From: Solirubrobacteraceae bacterium
Lineage (GTDB): Bacteria > Actinomycetota > Thermoleophilia > Solirubrobacterales > Solirubrobacteraceae
Direction: 5' to 3'
Assembly: GCA_016462625.1 (NCBI GenBank)
Contig: JAEMSV010000001.1
Coordinates: 75,385 to 139,384 of the forward strand
Length of the DNA stretch: 64,000 nucleotides
Shown: piece after piece, positions 51,389 to 59,890 of the stretch
Numbering within the stretch: position 1 is the first letter of the stretch
Layout of the letters: every line of letters starts with the position of its first letter
Notes under the pieces: model-generated
Seen by the model: the letters and a program-made list of their open reading frames with translations, nothing else
Database searches by the model: none
What the model was told of the DNA's origin: nothing
Translations under genes and position numbers: made by a program

Positions 51389-52903
51389 ATGGGGCGAGCC
51401 AGACGTTGCGCCGGGCTGATCGTGGTCGGCGTGTCGCTGCTCGGAGGCACGGCCCATGCGGCAGCGGTGACGCGCGTCGCCGCCGGCCCCAACGCCGCGG
51501 CGATCCAGGACAAGGTCGACCAGTTCCGCGCCGATCTCGGCGCCAACAACGGCGTCGGGGGCGCGTTCCTGTCGGGCCGGCGGGAGATCAACTGGGACGG
51601 TGTTCCGGACGCCTTCGCCGAGCCGAACGCACTCCCGTTCGACTTCTTCAACGTCAACTCGCCGCGCGGCGTCGTGTTCCAGTCGGTTGCGAACATCGGG
51701 AACCAGCACCAGTTCCGCGTGAGCGCTGCCGGGCTCAACCCGACGGGGACCGCCGTGCGCTTCGGCAACCTCGCCCCGAGCTACTCGATCATCTTCCAGA
51801 CCTTCAGCGCCGAGCGGCTCTTCGCCCCGCGCTTCTCCAACACGCTCGACGTCTTCTTCTTCGTCCCGGGGACGAAGATCCCGGCGACGGTGAAGGGGTT
51901 CGGCGCCGTGTTCGCCGACGTCGACTCCAGCAATACGTTCATCGAGTTCTACGGCGCCGACGGCAAGAAGCTCTCCGGCGCGTCGCTGAACGTCGCGAGC
52001 AACGGCCTCACGTTCCTGGGCACGTCGTTCAACGCCGGTGAGCGGGTCGCGCGCGTCCAGATGCGGCTCGGCAACGCCAACCTGTCGGCTGGGAACGTGG
52101 ATGGCACCGCCAGCGTGGACGTCGTGGCGCTCGACGACTTCGTCTACGGCGAGCCGCAGGCCGACCCGAGCGTGTTCCGCTTCGCCGACGCGCAGGTCAA
52201 CGGCGGCGAGGGCGGTGCGGCCACCGTGTCGATCGTCCGCACGGGCCGCGGACCGGGGAGCGTCGACCTCGCGTCCAGCGACGGATCGGCGACCGCGGGC
52301 AGCGACTACGCGGCGCTCAGGCAGACCCTGACCTTCGGCCTGGACGAGACCGTCAAGACGGTCACGGTCCCGCTCCCCGCGGACAGCACGACCGAGGGCG
52401 ACGAGACCGTGAAGCTCGCGCTGTCGAACCCGACGGGCGGAACGCTCGGCGATCCGGCGAACTCGACGCTCACGATCATCGACCGGCCGCCCGCGGCCCC
52501 GCCGGGCACGACCCCGGTCGTCGCGGCCGCGCCTCAGGCGCTTCCGGACCGCACGGGGCCCAAGGTGGTCCTCGGCCGGACACCGTCGCGCATGACCCGC
52601 GCCGCGTTCCTGCGCGGGGTCAAGGTCGCGGTGACGCCGAGTGAGCCCAGTGCGCTGGCCGTCGACCTCCTGGGGACGACCGGCCGAGCCGTGCTCGCCA
52701 GCGCGGGCACCGTCGAGCTCGCGGCCTCCCGCATCCTGCCGCTGGCGGCCGGCCCGCGCACGGTGGTGCTGCGCCCCTCGCGCAAGCTCGTCCAGCGCAC
52801 GAAACGGCAGTTCACCGCCCGCCTGCGAGTCGTCGCCACCGATGCAGCGGGCAACCGCACCACGGTCACGCGCCGCGTGGTCGTCGGGCGGTCCGCGACC
52901 TGA
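51389..52903 (+). CDS. Secreted Calx-beta-domain protein
   Basis: The ATG at 51389 (MGRARRCAGLIVVGVSLLGGTAHAA) gives 504 residues with a Sec signal peptide. The N-terminal beta-sandwich (about 30-260) includes NWDGVPDAFAEPNALPFDFFN and a carbohydrate-binding-like LGNANLSAGNVDGTASVDVVALDDFVYGEP. A Calx-beta domain follows (about 265-365: VSIVRTGRGPGSVDLASSDGSATAGSDYA and EGDETVKLALSNPTGGTLG). The C-terminus is a beta-rich, Arg/Thr-rich region common in secreted proteins of this lineage. It probably binds the cell surface or calcium; it has no catalytic motif. It is monocistronic. Confidence 0.82.
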   Translation: MGRARRCAGLIVVGVSLLGGTAHAAAVTRVAAGPNAAAIQDKVDQFRADLGANNGVGGAFLSGRREINWDGVPDAFAEPNALPFDFFNVNSPRGVVFQSVANIGNQHQFRVSAAGLNPTGTAVRFGNLAPSYSIIFQTFSAERLFAPRFSNTLDVFFFVPGTKIPATVKGFGAVFADVDSSNTFIEFYGADGKKLSGASLNVASNGLTFLGTSFNAGERVARVQMRLGNANLSAGNVDGTASVDVVALDDFVYGEPQADPSVFRFADAQVNGGEGGAATVSIVRTGRGPGSVDLASSDGSATAGSDYAALRQTLTFGLDETVKTVTVPLPADSTTEGDETVKLALSNPTGGTLGDPANSTLTIIDRPPAAPPGTTPVVAAAPQALPDRTGPKVVLGRTPSRMTRAAFLRGVKVAVTPSEPSALAVDLLGTTGRAVLASAGTVELAASRILPLAAGPRTVVLRPSRKLVQRTKRQFTARLRVVATDAAGNRTTVTRRVVVGRSAT

Positions 52904-52934
52904 CGGGCGTACGGCGAGTCCCGGACTTGCGAGA

Positions 52935-54233
52935 TCACCAGACGGTGTCCACGAGCACCTGCATCGCCAGGGCCTGGGCGAGCAGCGTGGCGAGGACGAG
53001 GCGCATGCGGCGGGCGTCGACGAACGGCGCAGCGGCGGCGCACGCGAGCGGGACCAGGAAGAGCCAGATGCGCTCGGTCTCGGCCTTGGTGAACCCGCCG
53101 ACGGTCGCCACGGTGACGACGACCGCGAGCGCGATCGCCGCCGGCGTCCGGGCGACCAATGCGCGAAGCGCCGGCGCGACGATCGCCGGGCCGAGCGTGA
53201 CGCCCCACGCGACCGCCGAACCGAGCACCCAGAACCAGTAGGGCCGGAACTGGGCGACCGAGTCGCGGTAGATCTGCTCGGTGACGCGCAGGGTCGCGAT
53301 CGGGTCGTAGCCGTAGCGCAGCGCGAGCGCGCCGTTGACCGCGACGATCGCGGCCCCGCACGCGGCGGCGAGGACCGTCGCGGGGCGCCACCCGTCGCGC
53401 CGCCAGACGACGACCACCGCCCACGCGCCAGCGCCGAGCAGCGCCCAGTTCATCAGCGCGGCCAGCGCGAGCAGCAGCGCACCGAGCATCCGCCAGCCCC
53501 AGCCGGCGGCCACGAGGCAGCAGACCGCGGCGGCGGTCGCCGCCGCGAACACGGAGTCGTACGAGGAGACGCCGAAGAGCAGCGTCAGCGGGGTGCACGC
53601 GCACAGCAGACCCGCGACACGGCCAGTGCGCTCGTCGGCGAGCGTCCAGCCCAGCCGGTAGGTCAGCGGCGTGCACGCCGACCCTGCGAGCACGCACAGC
53701 GCCGCGAAGCCGCCCGCGGTGTCGATGCGCAGCAGGTGCAGGAGCAGCAGGCCGCCGGGCGGATGGCCGGCGACGTGTGCGGGGAGCGAGGGGACGAGGT
53801 CGGCGAAGCGGTCGAGGAAGAACCACGTCCCGTAGCTCAGCGCCGGCAGCCCGGCGAGGTACTCGTTCGGCCCCTCGAACGAGGCGGGCGGCGGCCCGAG
53901 ATCGAACATGCGCGTCCAGCCGCCGGTCCCGTCGCGCACGACGTTCAGGGCGAGCCCGAGTCCGACGGCGAGCAGATAGAGCGCGAGCGCGACCAGGGCG
54001 GGGTGCAGGCGGGCGCGCACCAGCTTCGGCGTGATCGCCACCGCGGCACCGCACACGGCCGCTGCCACGAGCAGCCCCCACCCGCGCGCTTTGAGCTCCC
54101 ACTCTCCGACGAAAGGCGACGCCGCGGTGCCCAGCCCGTCGATGAGTCCGGCCTGCGCGCCGGCGCCCACTGCGAGCACGACGGCGGTGACGAAGATGAC
54201 GATTCGCGAAACGCGGCGCACGGCGCGTTCCAC
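52935..54233 (-). CDS. Polytopic membrane protein, GT-C glycosyltransferase-like
   Basis: I prefer the GTG at 54233 (VERAVRRVSRIVIF); the upstream ATG at 54284 would overlap the divergent gene. The 432-residue protein has 10-12 hydrophobic helices. A large extracytoplasmic loop near residues 100-150 contains VVRDGTGGWTRMFDLGPPPASFEGPNEYLAGLPAL and HPPGGLLLLHLL, recalling the GT-C fold of lipid-phosphosugar-dependent transferases (GT39/ArnT-like). The canonical acidic motif is not obvious, so activity is tentative. It sits beside a GT2/epimerase locus. Confidence 0.65.
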   Translation of the reverse strand: MERAVRRVSRIVIFVTAVVLAVGAGAQAGLIDGLGTAASPFVGEWELKARGWGLLVAAAVCGAAVAITPKLVRARLHPALVALALYLLAVGLGLALNVVRDGTGGWTRMFDLGPPPASFEGPNEYLAGLPALSYGTWFFLDRFADLVPSLPAHVAGHPPGGLLLLHLLRIDTAGGFAALCVLAGSACTPLTYRLGWTLADERTGRVAGLLCACTPLTLLFGVSSYDSVFAAATAAAVCCLVAAGWGWRMLGALLLALAALMNWALLGAGAWAVVVVWRRDGWRPATVLAAACGAAIVAVNGALALRYGYDPIATLRVTEQIYRDSVAQFRPYWFWVLGSAVAWGVTLGPAIVAPALRALVARTPAAIALAVVVTVATVGGFTKAETERIWLFLVPLACAAAAPFVDARRMRLVLATLLAQALAMQVLVDTVW

Positions 54234-54262
54234 CGATGGCGACTCGGTGGCAAGCTCGGCGG

Positions 54263-55249
54263 GTGTCACGCCTGCTGCCCGCACTCGTCGCCGCCGCCCT
54301 GCTGGCAGGCTGCGGATCGGCCACGGTCTCCGAGCTGCCGGGCGCGGCCGAGCCCCCGCGTGCGCCGCGTGCCGCCGTCCCCGCCGCGGGCGAGACGTTT
54401 CCCGTCGGGGCCGGCCCGGAGGGCATCGTCATCCACGACGGGGTCGCCGCTGTCGCGCTGCGCGAGCCGGCGAAGCTCGCGCTCGTCGACCTCGACGCGC
54501 GCCGGGTGACCCGGCTCGTCCCGCTCCCCGGCGCGCCGCGGCACCTCGGGATCACCGACGACGGCACGGCGCTCGTCCCCGCCGAGCCGGCCGACCGCTT
54601 CCTCGCGGTGCGGCTGCCGGACGGGCGGATCACCGAGCGCGCGGCCACCGGCACCTACCCGCACGATGTCGCGGAGATCGCCGGGGGCGTGGCGGTCGGC
54701 GACGAGCGCGGCGATTCGGTCACCCTCGTGCGGCCCGACGGGACCACGCGCGCGACGCCCGTCGCTTCCCAGCCCGGCGGTCTCGCGCCGCTGCGCGGCG
54801 GCCGGCTGCTCGCCGTCGTCTCGGTGCGCGAGCGCGCGGTGGAGATCCTCGACGGGACGACGCTCGAGCGGCTCGCCCGCGCTCCGGCGGGCGTCGGCCC
54901 GACGCACATCGCCTGTCGCGAGACCGGGCCGTGCTACGTGCTCGACACGCAGGGCGACGCCGTGCTCGTTCTCCAGGTGTCGCCTGACGGCCGCGCCGCG
55001 CGGGTGACGCGCCGCGTCTTCCTGCCCGGCGGCCCGTACGGCGTGGCGCTCGACGAGCCGCGCGCGCGGCTGTGGGTTACGACGCCGGGGAACAACCAGC
55101 TCGCCGAGCTCGCCGCTCACGGCCGGCCCCACGTCCTGAGCCGCACGCCGACCGTGCGCCAGCCCGACTCGGTGGCCGTCGACGCCCGCACCGGCGCAGC
55201 GGTGGTCACGGGGCGGACCGCCGGGCTGCTGCAGATCGTCCGCCCGTGA
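54263..55249 (+). CDS. YncE-like beta-propeller lipoprotein
   Basis: The GTG at 54263 places a perfect lipobox LLAGC at Cys17; an ATG at 54236 would put nine extra residues before it. The mature 310 residues are a run of short beta-propeller repeats (HDGVAAVALREPAKLALVDLDARRVTRLVPLPGAPRHLGITDDGTALV and YGVALDEPRARLWVTTPGNNQLAEL), the YVTN/YncE type. Such proteins bind ligands or act as lactonase-like folds outside the cell. It is divergent from the GT-C-like gene (29 bases). Its 3' end overlaps the convergent membrane gene by 44 bases. Confidence 0.8.
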   Translation: MSRLLPALVAAALLAGCGSATVSELPGAAEPPRAPRAAVPAAGETFPVGAGPEGIVIHDGVAAVALREPAKLALVDLDARRVTRLVPLPGAPRHLGITDDGTALVPAEPADRFLAVRLPDGRITERAATGTYPHDVAEIAGGVAVGDERGDSVTLVRPDGTTRATPVASQPGGLAPLRGGRLLAVVSVRERAVEILDGTTLERLARAPAGVGPTHIACRETGPCYVLDTQGDAVLVLQVSPDGRAARVTRRVFLPGGPYGVALDEPRARLWVTTPGNNQLAELAAHGRPHVLSRTPTVRQPDSVAVDARTGAAVVTGRTAGLLQIVRP

Positions 55250-55643
55250 GCCGGCGCGCCGCGTAGAGCACCGCGGACCCGGCGAACAGCGCGCCGCAGA
55301 ACAGGAGCCAGCGCCCGAGGAAGTCCGGCGGGGGATGGCCCAGCGCGCGCTCGTAGTTGCCCGGCTGGCGGTCGAGGATCAGCCCGATGAACAGCAGGAA
55401 CGTCAGGCCCGCGATCGCGAGCGGGACCCGGACGAAGTTCAGCGCGCCCGCGGGAAGGAACCGCCGCAGGCCGGAGTCGACCGCGCTGTAGCCGGGGAGG
55501 AGCAGCAGGTCGTGGACGAGCGCGCCGCCGACGAGCCAGAGCGCGAGGTTCAGCGGCTCGGGCGCGACGCGCGGCTGGAACATCTGCGCGAGCGCGAATC
55601 CGACGACGGCGAACATCGCGAGCTGCCCGAGCCAGCGGATCAC
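55206..55643 (-). CDS. Small four-TM membrane protein downstream of the molybdoenzyme
   Basis: The GTG at 55643 overlaps the stop of the molybdoenzyme gene by 4 bases (GTGA). The 145-residue product has about four hydrophobic helices (IRWLGQLAMFAVVGFALAQMF, NLALWLVGGALVHDLLLLPGY, FVRVPLAIAGLTFLLFIGLIL, and GRWLLFCGALFAGSAVLYAARRL). No domain is recognised. By position it may be a membrane partner of the sulfite-oxidase-like enzyme. It is the last gene of the five-gene leftward operon. Confidence 0.75.
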   Translation of the reverse strand: MIRWLGQLAMFAVVGFALAQMFQPRVAPEPLNLALWLVGGALVHDLLLLPGYSAVDSGLRRFLPAGALNFVRVPLAIAGLTFLLFIGLILDRQPGNYERALGHPPPDFLGRWLLFCGALFAGSAVLYAARRLTGGRSAAARRSAP

Positions 55644-56857
55644 GAGAACGCCAGCCCCTTGACCCACTTGGTGCAGTGCACCCCGGGGAGCGCGGGGACG
55701 ATGATCCGCGCCGGGTAGCCGTGGTCCAGCGGGAGGTCCTCGCCGTTGACGCGCAGGGCGAGCAGCGAGCGCTCGTCGTGGACCTGGGCGTGGCCGAGCG
55801 TTGCCCGGCGGAACCGGCCGCGCGGCTGCAGCGAGGAGGTCCGCACCTGCTCGGCGTCGGGGACGCCGGCGAGCGCGGCGAGGTCGCGCAGGCGGACACC
55901 GGTCCACGTCTGCGTGGTCGACCAGCCCTCGACGCACGCGATCGGCAGCGCGTAGGTGTGCTGCTCCATCGCGAGCAGCTCCTCGCGGCTGAGGCGCAGC
56001 GCGCGGTCGCCGGACAGCTCCAGCCGCCACATGGCTCCGACCATGGCCGGGGTGACCTTGGCGACGGACGCCGTCTTGTTGACCGGAAACGACTCGCCGC
56101 GCCCGCGCGGGGCGAAGATGGCGAGCTGGCGGGCGGCGCCGCCGATCGATTGGCCCGCGGTGGTCAGGAACAGCAGACCGGATGCGCCGCCGACGAACGC
56201 GAACAGGCCGCGGCGGCTGATCGTCGTCTCTCCGGGCGCGGGCGCGCGCAGGTGGTCGGCGCCGGTGACCGCGGCGACCTCATCGCGCGTGGTCCAGGCC
56301 TGGCGCATGGTCGGGAGCTGGACGCCGATGTGCAGCGCGAGCGCGGCGAGGAAGACCCATGCGCCGTAGTAGTGCGCGACGACGAAGTCGAAATGCCACG
56401 GGTAGTACAGCTGCACGTTGGTGATGCCGGTCGCGAACTGGAACAGCGCCGAGCCGACGAGGGCGAGCGTCGCCACCCGGCCGAGGGCGTCGGCGGGACC
56501 CGCCACCGGCGGCCACGCGTACAGCCGCGGGATCACCGACCAGAGCTTCGCCAGCAGCAGCGGCACGATCACGATCCCGCCGGTCACATGGAGGCCCTGG
56601 GTCAGGACGTACAGCCAGCTGGGCGAGGTCGGCCACGGGATCAGGACGAGGTCGCGGTCGACCGGGACGATTCCGTTCGCGCCGAGGCTCGGCTGATACG
56701 CGGCGTGCGAGAGGAAGCCGGTGAGCGCGACGACGGCGACGCCGCAGAGCAGCGTCGTTCCGAGCACGGTGGTCAGCCAGCGGCCCCGCAGCGGGCTGCG
56801 CCAGAAGTCCGGGCGGGTCGGTCCGGGCGGCGGCTCGGTGGGTAGCAGTGAGGTCAC
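55640..56857 (-). CDS. Membrane-anchored sulfite-oxidase-like molybdopterin oxidoreductase with cytochrome-b-like N-domain
   Basis: The GTG at 56857 (4-base overlap) gives 405 residues. Residues 25-190 form a four-helix cytochrome-b-like membrane domain with His-rich helices (LTQGLHVTGG, AHYYGAWVFLAALALHIG). An internal twin-arginine motif ISRRGLFAFVGGASGLLFL follows (about 213-231), then the sulfite-oxidase-fold domain with the molybdenum Cys308 in ACVEGWS and YPARIIVPALPGVHCTKWVKGL. This predicts a b-haem-linked molybdoenzyme with its Mo domain on the outer face. The substrate is unknown; the locus suggests an envelope metabolite. Confidence 0.85.
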   Translation of the reverse strand: MTSLLPTEPPPGPTRPDFWRSPLRGRWLTTVLGTTLLCGVAVVALTGFLSHAAYQPSLGANGIVPVDRDLVLIPWPTSPSWLYVLTQGLHVTGGIVIVPLLLAKLWSVIPRLYAWPPVAGPADALGRVATLALVGSALFQFATGITNVQLYYPWHFDFVVAHYYGAWVFLAALALHIGVQLPTMRQAWTTRDEVAAVTGADHLRAPAPGETTISRRGLFAFVGGASGLLFLTTAGQSIGGAARQLAIFAPRGRGESFPVNKTASVAKVTPAMVGAMWRLELSGDRALRLSREELLAMEQHTYALPIACVEGWSTTQTWTGVRLRDLAALAGVPDAEQVRTSSLQPRGRFRRATLGHAQVHDERSLLALRVNGEDLPLDHGYPARIIVPALPGVHCTKWVKGLAFS

Positions 56858-57480
56858 CGCAGCTCGGCGAACCAGCGTCCGCCGTCCTCCCAGCGGTCCG
56901 TCAGCGTGAGGTCGGCGGCGCGCGCGACGCCATCCATCGCGTCGGCGGCGACGCGGGCCCACGCGAACCAGCGCGAGCGTCGCTCGTCGTCCTCGAGCCG
57001 CACGGGGTCGAGCCGCACTCCGCCGCCCGGCGCGTCGGTCTCGCAGAGGAGGCGCCCGCCGGCGGCGAGCAGCGAGCGCAGCCGGCGCAGCAGCGCGACG
57101 GGGTCGCCGCCGATCCCGAGGTTGCCGTCGAGGAGCAGCCCGGTCTGCCACCAGCCCGCCCGGGGGACGGGGGCGAACACGTCGCCGACGAGCACCGGCA
57201 CGGCCCCGCGCCGGCGGGCCATGCGCACCGCGATGGGCGAGAGGTCGATCCCGAGCACGTCGATGCCGCGCCGGCGCAGTGCGTGCACGTGGCGGCCGGG
57301 CCCGCAGCCGACGTCGAGCACCGGGCCGCGCGCGCGGGCGACGATCCGCTCGTCGACCTCGCCCGCGTGCCCGGCCCACGTCGAGACCGCGAGTGGGCGG
57401 GCGATCCCCTGGGCGTCGCGCGCGACCAGGTCGTCCCCGCGCAACAGCGCCTCCGCATACAGGGTGTGCGGCGCCATCAC
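56854..57480 (-). CDS. Class I SAM-dependent methyltransferase
   Basis: This 208-residue protein has the SAM motif I VLDVGCGPGRHVHALRRRG (about 54-72), motif II acidic GIDLSP, and a later LLLDGNLGIGGDPVALLRRLRSLLAAGGRLLCETD. It is a short Rossmann methyltransferase without extra domains. The operon with GT2, DUF2064 and a molybdoenzyme suggests methylation of a glycan, isoprenoid or small-molecule product. Start and stop overlap neighbours by 4 bases. Confidence 0.9.
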   Translation of the reverse strand: MMAPHTLYAEALLRGDDLVARDAQGIARPLAVSTWAGHAGEVDERIVARARGPVLDVGCGPGRHVHALRRRGIDVLGIDLSPIAVRMARRRGAVPVLVGDVFAPVPRAGWWQTGLLLDGNLGIGGDPVALLRRLRSLLAAGGRLLCETDAPGGGVRLDPVRLEDDERRSRWFAWARVAADAMDGVARAADLTLTDRWEDGGRWFAELR

Positions 57481-58124
57481 GGGGTCACCACCGCCGGGTG
57501 GCCGAGGCCTGCGAGTGCCGCGGCGAACAGCCCGCCGCGAGGTGCCTCACGGGCGACGACGTGCGCGTCGGCGATGGTGTCGACGTCGCGCAGCTCGGGC
57601 AGGAGGCGGACACGCAGACCCGCCTCCAGCAAACGCGTGCGCTGCGCCGCGCCGGTGCGCGAGGTGCTCATGGGGACGCCCTCGAAGAGCTCGCGGTCGG
57701 CTCGGCGCAGCCCGACGGCCCAGTAGCCCCCGTCGGGCGCGAGCCCGAGGACCGCGTCGACGCCGGGGCGGCCGAGCGCATCGAGCCCGTCACCGAGCAG
57801 CGTGGGCGTCAGCTGGGGCGTGTCCATGCCCACGAGCAGCGCGGGCCCGCCGACGTCTTGAAAGGCCGAGGCCAGCCGCTCGTCCAGACCAGCGCCGCGC
57901 TGGGGGACGACCTCGAAGCCGCCGGGGAGCCAGCGCCCGGGCTCGCCGTCCAGCACGCAGACCTTTCGCGCGGCCGGCGTGCGGGCGACCGCGGCGAGCG
58001 TGTCCGCGAGGGCCGCCTCGGCCAAGGCGGCGGCCTGCTCGGGCGTGCACGGCGGGCACAGGCGCGTCTTGACGCGTCCCGGGACCGGGGCCTTCGCGAT
58101 CACGATCAGCGCGCCGCCCCTCAT
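57477..58124 (-). CDS. DUF2064/TIGR04282-type small glycosyltransferase-fold protein
   Basis: The ATG at 58124 overlaps the GT2 stop by 4 bases and gives 215 residues. Hallmarks are the N-terminal VIAKAPVPGRVKTRLCPPCTPEQAAALAEAALADTL, the metal-binding-like GMDTPQL, and LAPDGGYWAVGLRR. The nucleotide-diphospho-sugar transferase-like fold is shared with cobalamin- and arsenosugar-pathway proteins, but no enzyme activity is established for most members. In this cluster it probably forms or transfers a nucleotide-activated sugar. Confidence 0.85.
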   Translation of the reverse strand: MRGGALIVIAKAPVPGRVKTRLCPPCTPEQAAALAEAALADTLAAVARTPAARKVCVLDGEPGRWLPGGFEVVPQRGAGLDERLASAFQDVGGPALLVGMDTPQLTPTLLGDGLDALGRPGVDAVLGLAPDGGYWAVGLRRADRELFEGVPMSTSRTGAAQRTRLLEAGLRVRLLPELRDVDTIADAHVVAREAPRGGLFAAALAGLGHPAVVTP

Positions 58125-58765
58125 GCCAGCACCCGCGCCATGTCGGTCGTCGCCCGCAGCGTCCCGCGCACGGTTCCGGTCACCTTCGAACGGCCCGCCC
58201 GCGGCATGTACGCCACGGGCACTTCGGCCAGTCGCCAGTCCGCCGCGGCGGCGCGCAGCACCATCTCCAGCGGCCAGCCAAAGCGGCGGTCGGCGATCCC
58301 GAGGGCGAGCAGATCGCGCCGCGGCGCCGCGCGCATCGGGCCCAGATCGCGGAGCGGTGCGCCGGTGCGGCGGCGCAGCTGTCGCGCCAGGATCGCGTTG
58401 GCCGTGCGGGCGTGCCACGGCCACGCGCCCGGCTCGGTCGGGTGGCGGGCGCCGAGGACGAGGTCGGCCGTGCCCTCGAGCACGGGGCCGGCGACCTCCG
58501 GCAGCTCGCCGGGATCGAGCGACGCATCGCAGTCCATGAAGCAGACGACGTCCGCGCCGGCGGCCACCAACCCTGCGAAGCACGCCGCCCCGAAGCCGCG
58601 CTGCGGCTCGTCGATCACGAGCGCTCCATGTACCCGGGCGAGCTCACCAGAGCCGTCGTCGGAGCCGTTGTCGACGACGATCGGGCGGTAGCCGTCGGGC
58701 ATCCGCTCGAGGACCCACGGCAGCGCTTCGGCCTCGTTGAGCACGGGGAGGATGACGTCGGGCAT
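58121..58765 (-). CDS. Family 2 glycosyltransferase
   Basis: The 214-residue GT-A-fold protein starts MPDVILPVLNEAEALPWVLERMPDGY, has the DXD-like metal motif VVCFMDCDASLD, and QRGFGAACFAGLVAAGADVV, which are typical of polyprenyl-phosphate-sugar or dolichol-phosphate-mannose synthase-like GT2 enzymes. It opens the five-gene leftward operon and is divergent from the epimerase (102-base gap). It would transfer a sugar from a nucleotide donor, possibly to a lipid carrier. Confidence 0.9.
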   Translation of the reverse strand: MPDVILPVLNEAEALPWVLERMPDGYRPIVVDNGSDDGSGELARVHGALVIDEPQRGFGAACFAGLVAAGADVVCFMDCDASLDPGELPEVAGPVLEGTADLVLGARHPTEPGAWPWHARTANAILARQLRRRTGAPLRDLGPMRAAPRRDLLALGIADRRFGWPLEMVLRAAAADWRLAEVPVAYMPRAGRSKVTGTVRGTLRATTDMARVLA

Positions 58766-58867
58766 CGCGCAGAGCGTGCCTCTCGCGGGGCGATCCGCCG
58801 ATTACGGATTGCGAAACACCGTGGTCGGGGCGCACGCCGGAGCGACCGAACGGCGTACGGTCAGAGC

Positions 58868-59890
58868 ATGGTGCTCGTGACCGGCGGAGCCGGGTTCATC
58901 GGCTCGCACATCGTCGACGCCCTCGTGGGAGCGGACGTTCCCGTGCGCGTGCTCGACCTCCGCGAGCCCGTCGTCACCCCGCCCGCCGGCGTCGAGATCG
59001 TTCGCGGCGACGTGCGCGACGCCGCGGCGGTGGAGGCCGCGCTCGACGGCGTCGACGCGGTCTGCCATCAGGCGGCGATGGTCGGCCTCGGCGTCGACCT
59101 CGAGGATCTTCCTGACTACGCGTCGCACAACGACGTCGGCACCGCGGTGCTGCTGCGCGCCATCGCGCGGCGGTCGGGGATCGCGCGGCTGGTGCTCGCC
59201 TCGAGCATGGTCGTCTACGGGGAAGGGCGCTACCGCTGCGCCCGTGACGGGATCGTCGCGCCCGCACCGCGCGCGGTCGCCGACCTGGAGGCGGGCCGGT
59301 ACGAGCCGCCGTGCCCGGTCTGCGGGGCCGCGCTCGCGCCCGAGGCGGTCCCCGAGGACGCCCCGACGGACCCGCGCAACGTCTACGCCGCCACGAAGCT
59401 CCACCAGGAGCACCTCGCCGCGGCGCTCTCCCGCGAGGCGGGCGTCCCGGTGACCGCGCTGCGCTACCACAACGTCTACGGACCGCGGATGCCGCGCAAC
59501 ACGCCGTACGCCGGCGTCGCGGCGTTGTTCGCCTCCGAGCTGGCGGCCGGCCGGGCGCCGCGCGTGTTCGAGGACGGCGGACAGCTGCGCGACTTCGTCC
59601 ACGTACGCGACATCGCCCGGGCGAACGTGCTCGCGCTCACCGGCGACGTGCCCGGCGCGTTCAACGTCTGTAGCGGCACACCGCGGAGCGTGCTCGACAT
59701 GGCCCAGGCGCTGCACGCGGCAGTCGGCTCCGGGGCACCCGCCCCGGAGGTCGTCGGCGGGTACCGGCTCGGCGACGTGCGCCACGTCTTCGCCGACCCG
59801 GCGCACGCGGCGGCGCGGCTCGGGTTCCGCGCGCGTGAGGACTTCGCCGCCGGCATGGCGGAGTTCGCCGATGGACTCGTCGCCGCATGA
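58868..59890 (+). CDS. NAD-dependent epimerase/dehydratase, WbiB (dTDP-L-rhamnose 4-epimerase)-like
   Basis: This 340-residue extended SDR has the NAD-binding GGAGFIGSH at the start, the catalytic YxxxK in NVYAATKLHQE, and the family LRYHNVYGPRMPRNTPYAG. Between residues about 118 and 155 it carries an insertion with four cysteines (YRCARDG and PPCPVCGAAL), a zinc-knuckle-like element found in WbiB-type epimerases. That supports a dTDP-L-rhamnose/talose-type 4-epimerase role rather than GalE. It opens a rightward operon with a two-component system, overlapping the next gene by 4 bases. Confidence 0.86.
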   Translation: MVLVTGGAGFIGSHIVDALVGADVPVRVLDLREPVVTPPAGVEIVRGDVRDAAAVEAALDGVDAVCHQAAMVGLGVDLEDLPDYASHNDVGTAVLLRAIARRSGIARLVLASSMVVYGEGRYRCARDGIVAPAPRAVADLEAGRYEPPCPVCGAALAPEAVPEDAPTDPRNVYAATKLHQEHLAAALSREAGVPVTALRYHNVYGPRMPRNTPYAGVAALFASELAAGRAPRVFEDGGQLRDFVHVRDIARANVLALTGDVPGAFNVCSGTPRSVLDMAQALHAAVGSGAPAPEVVGGYRLGDVRHVFADPAHAAARLGFRAREDFAAGMAEFADGLVAA

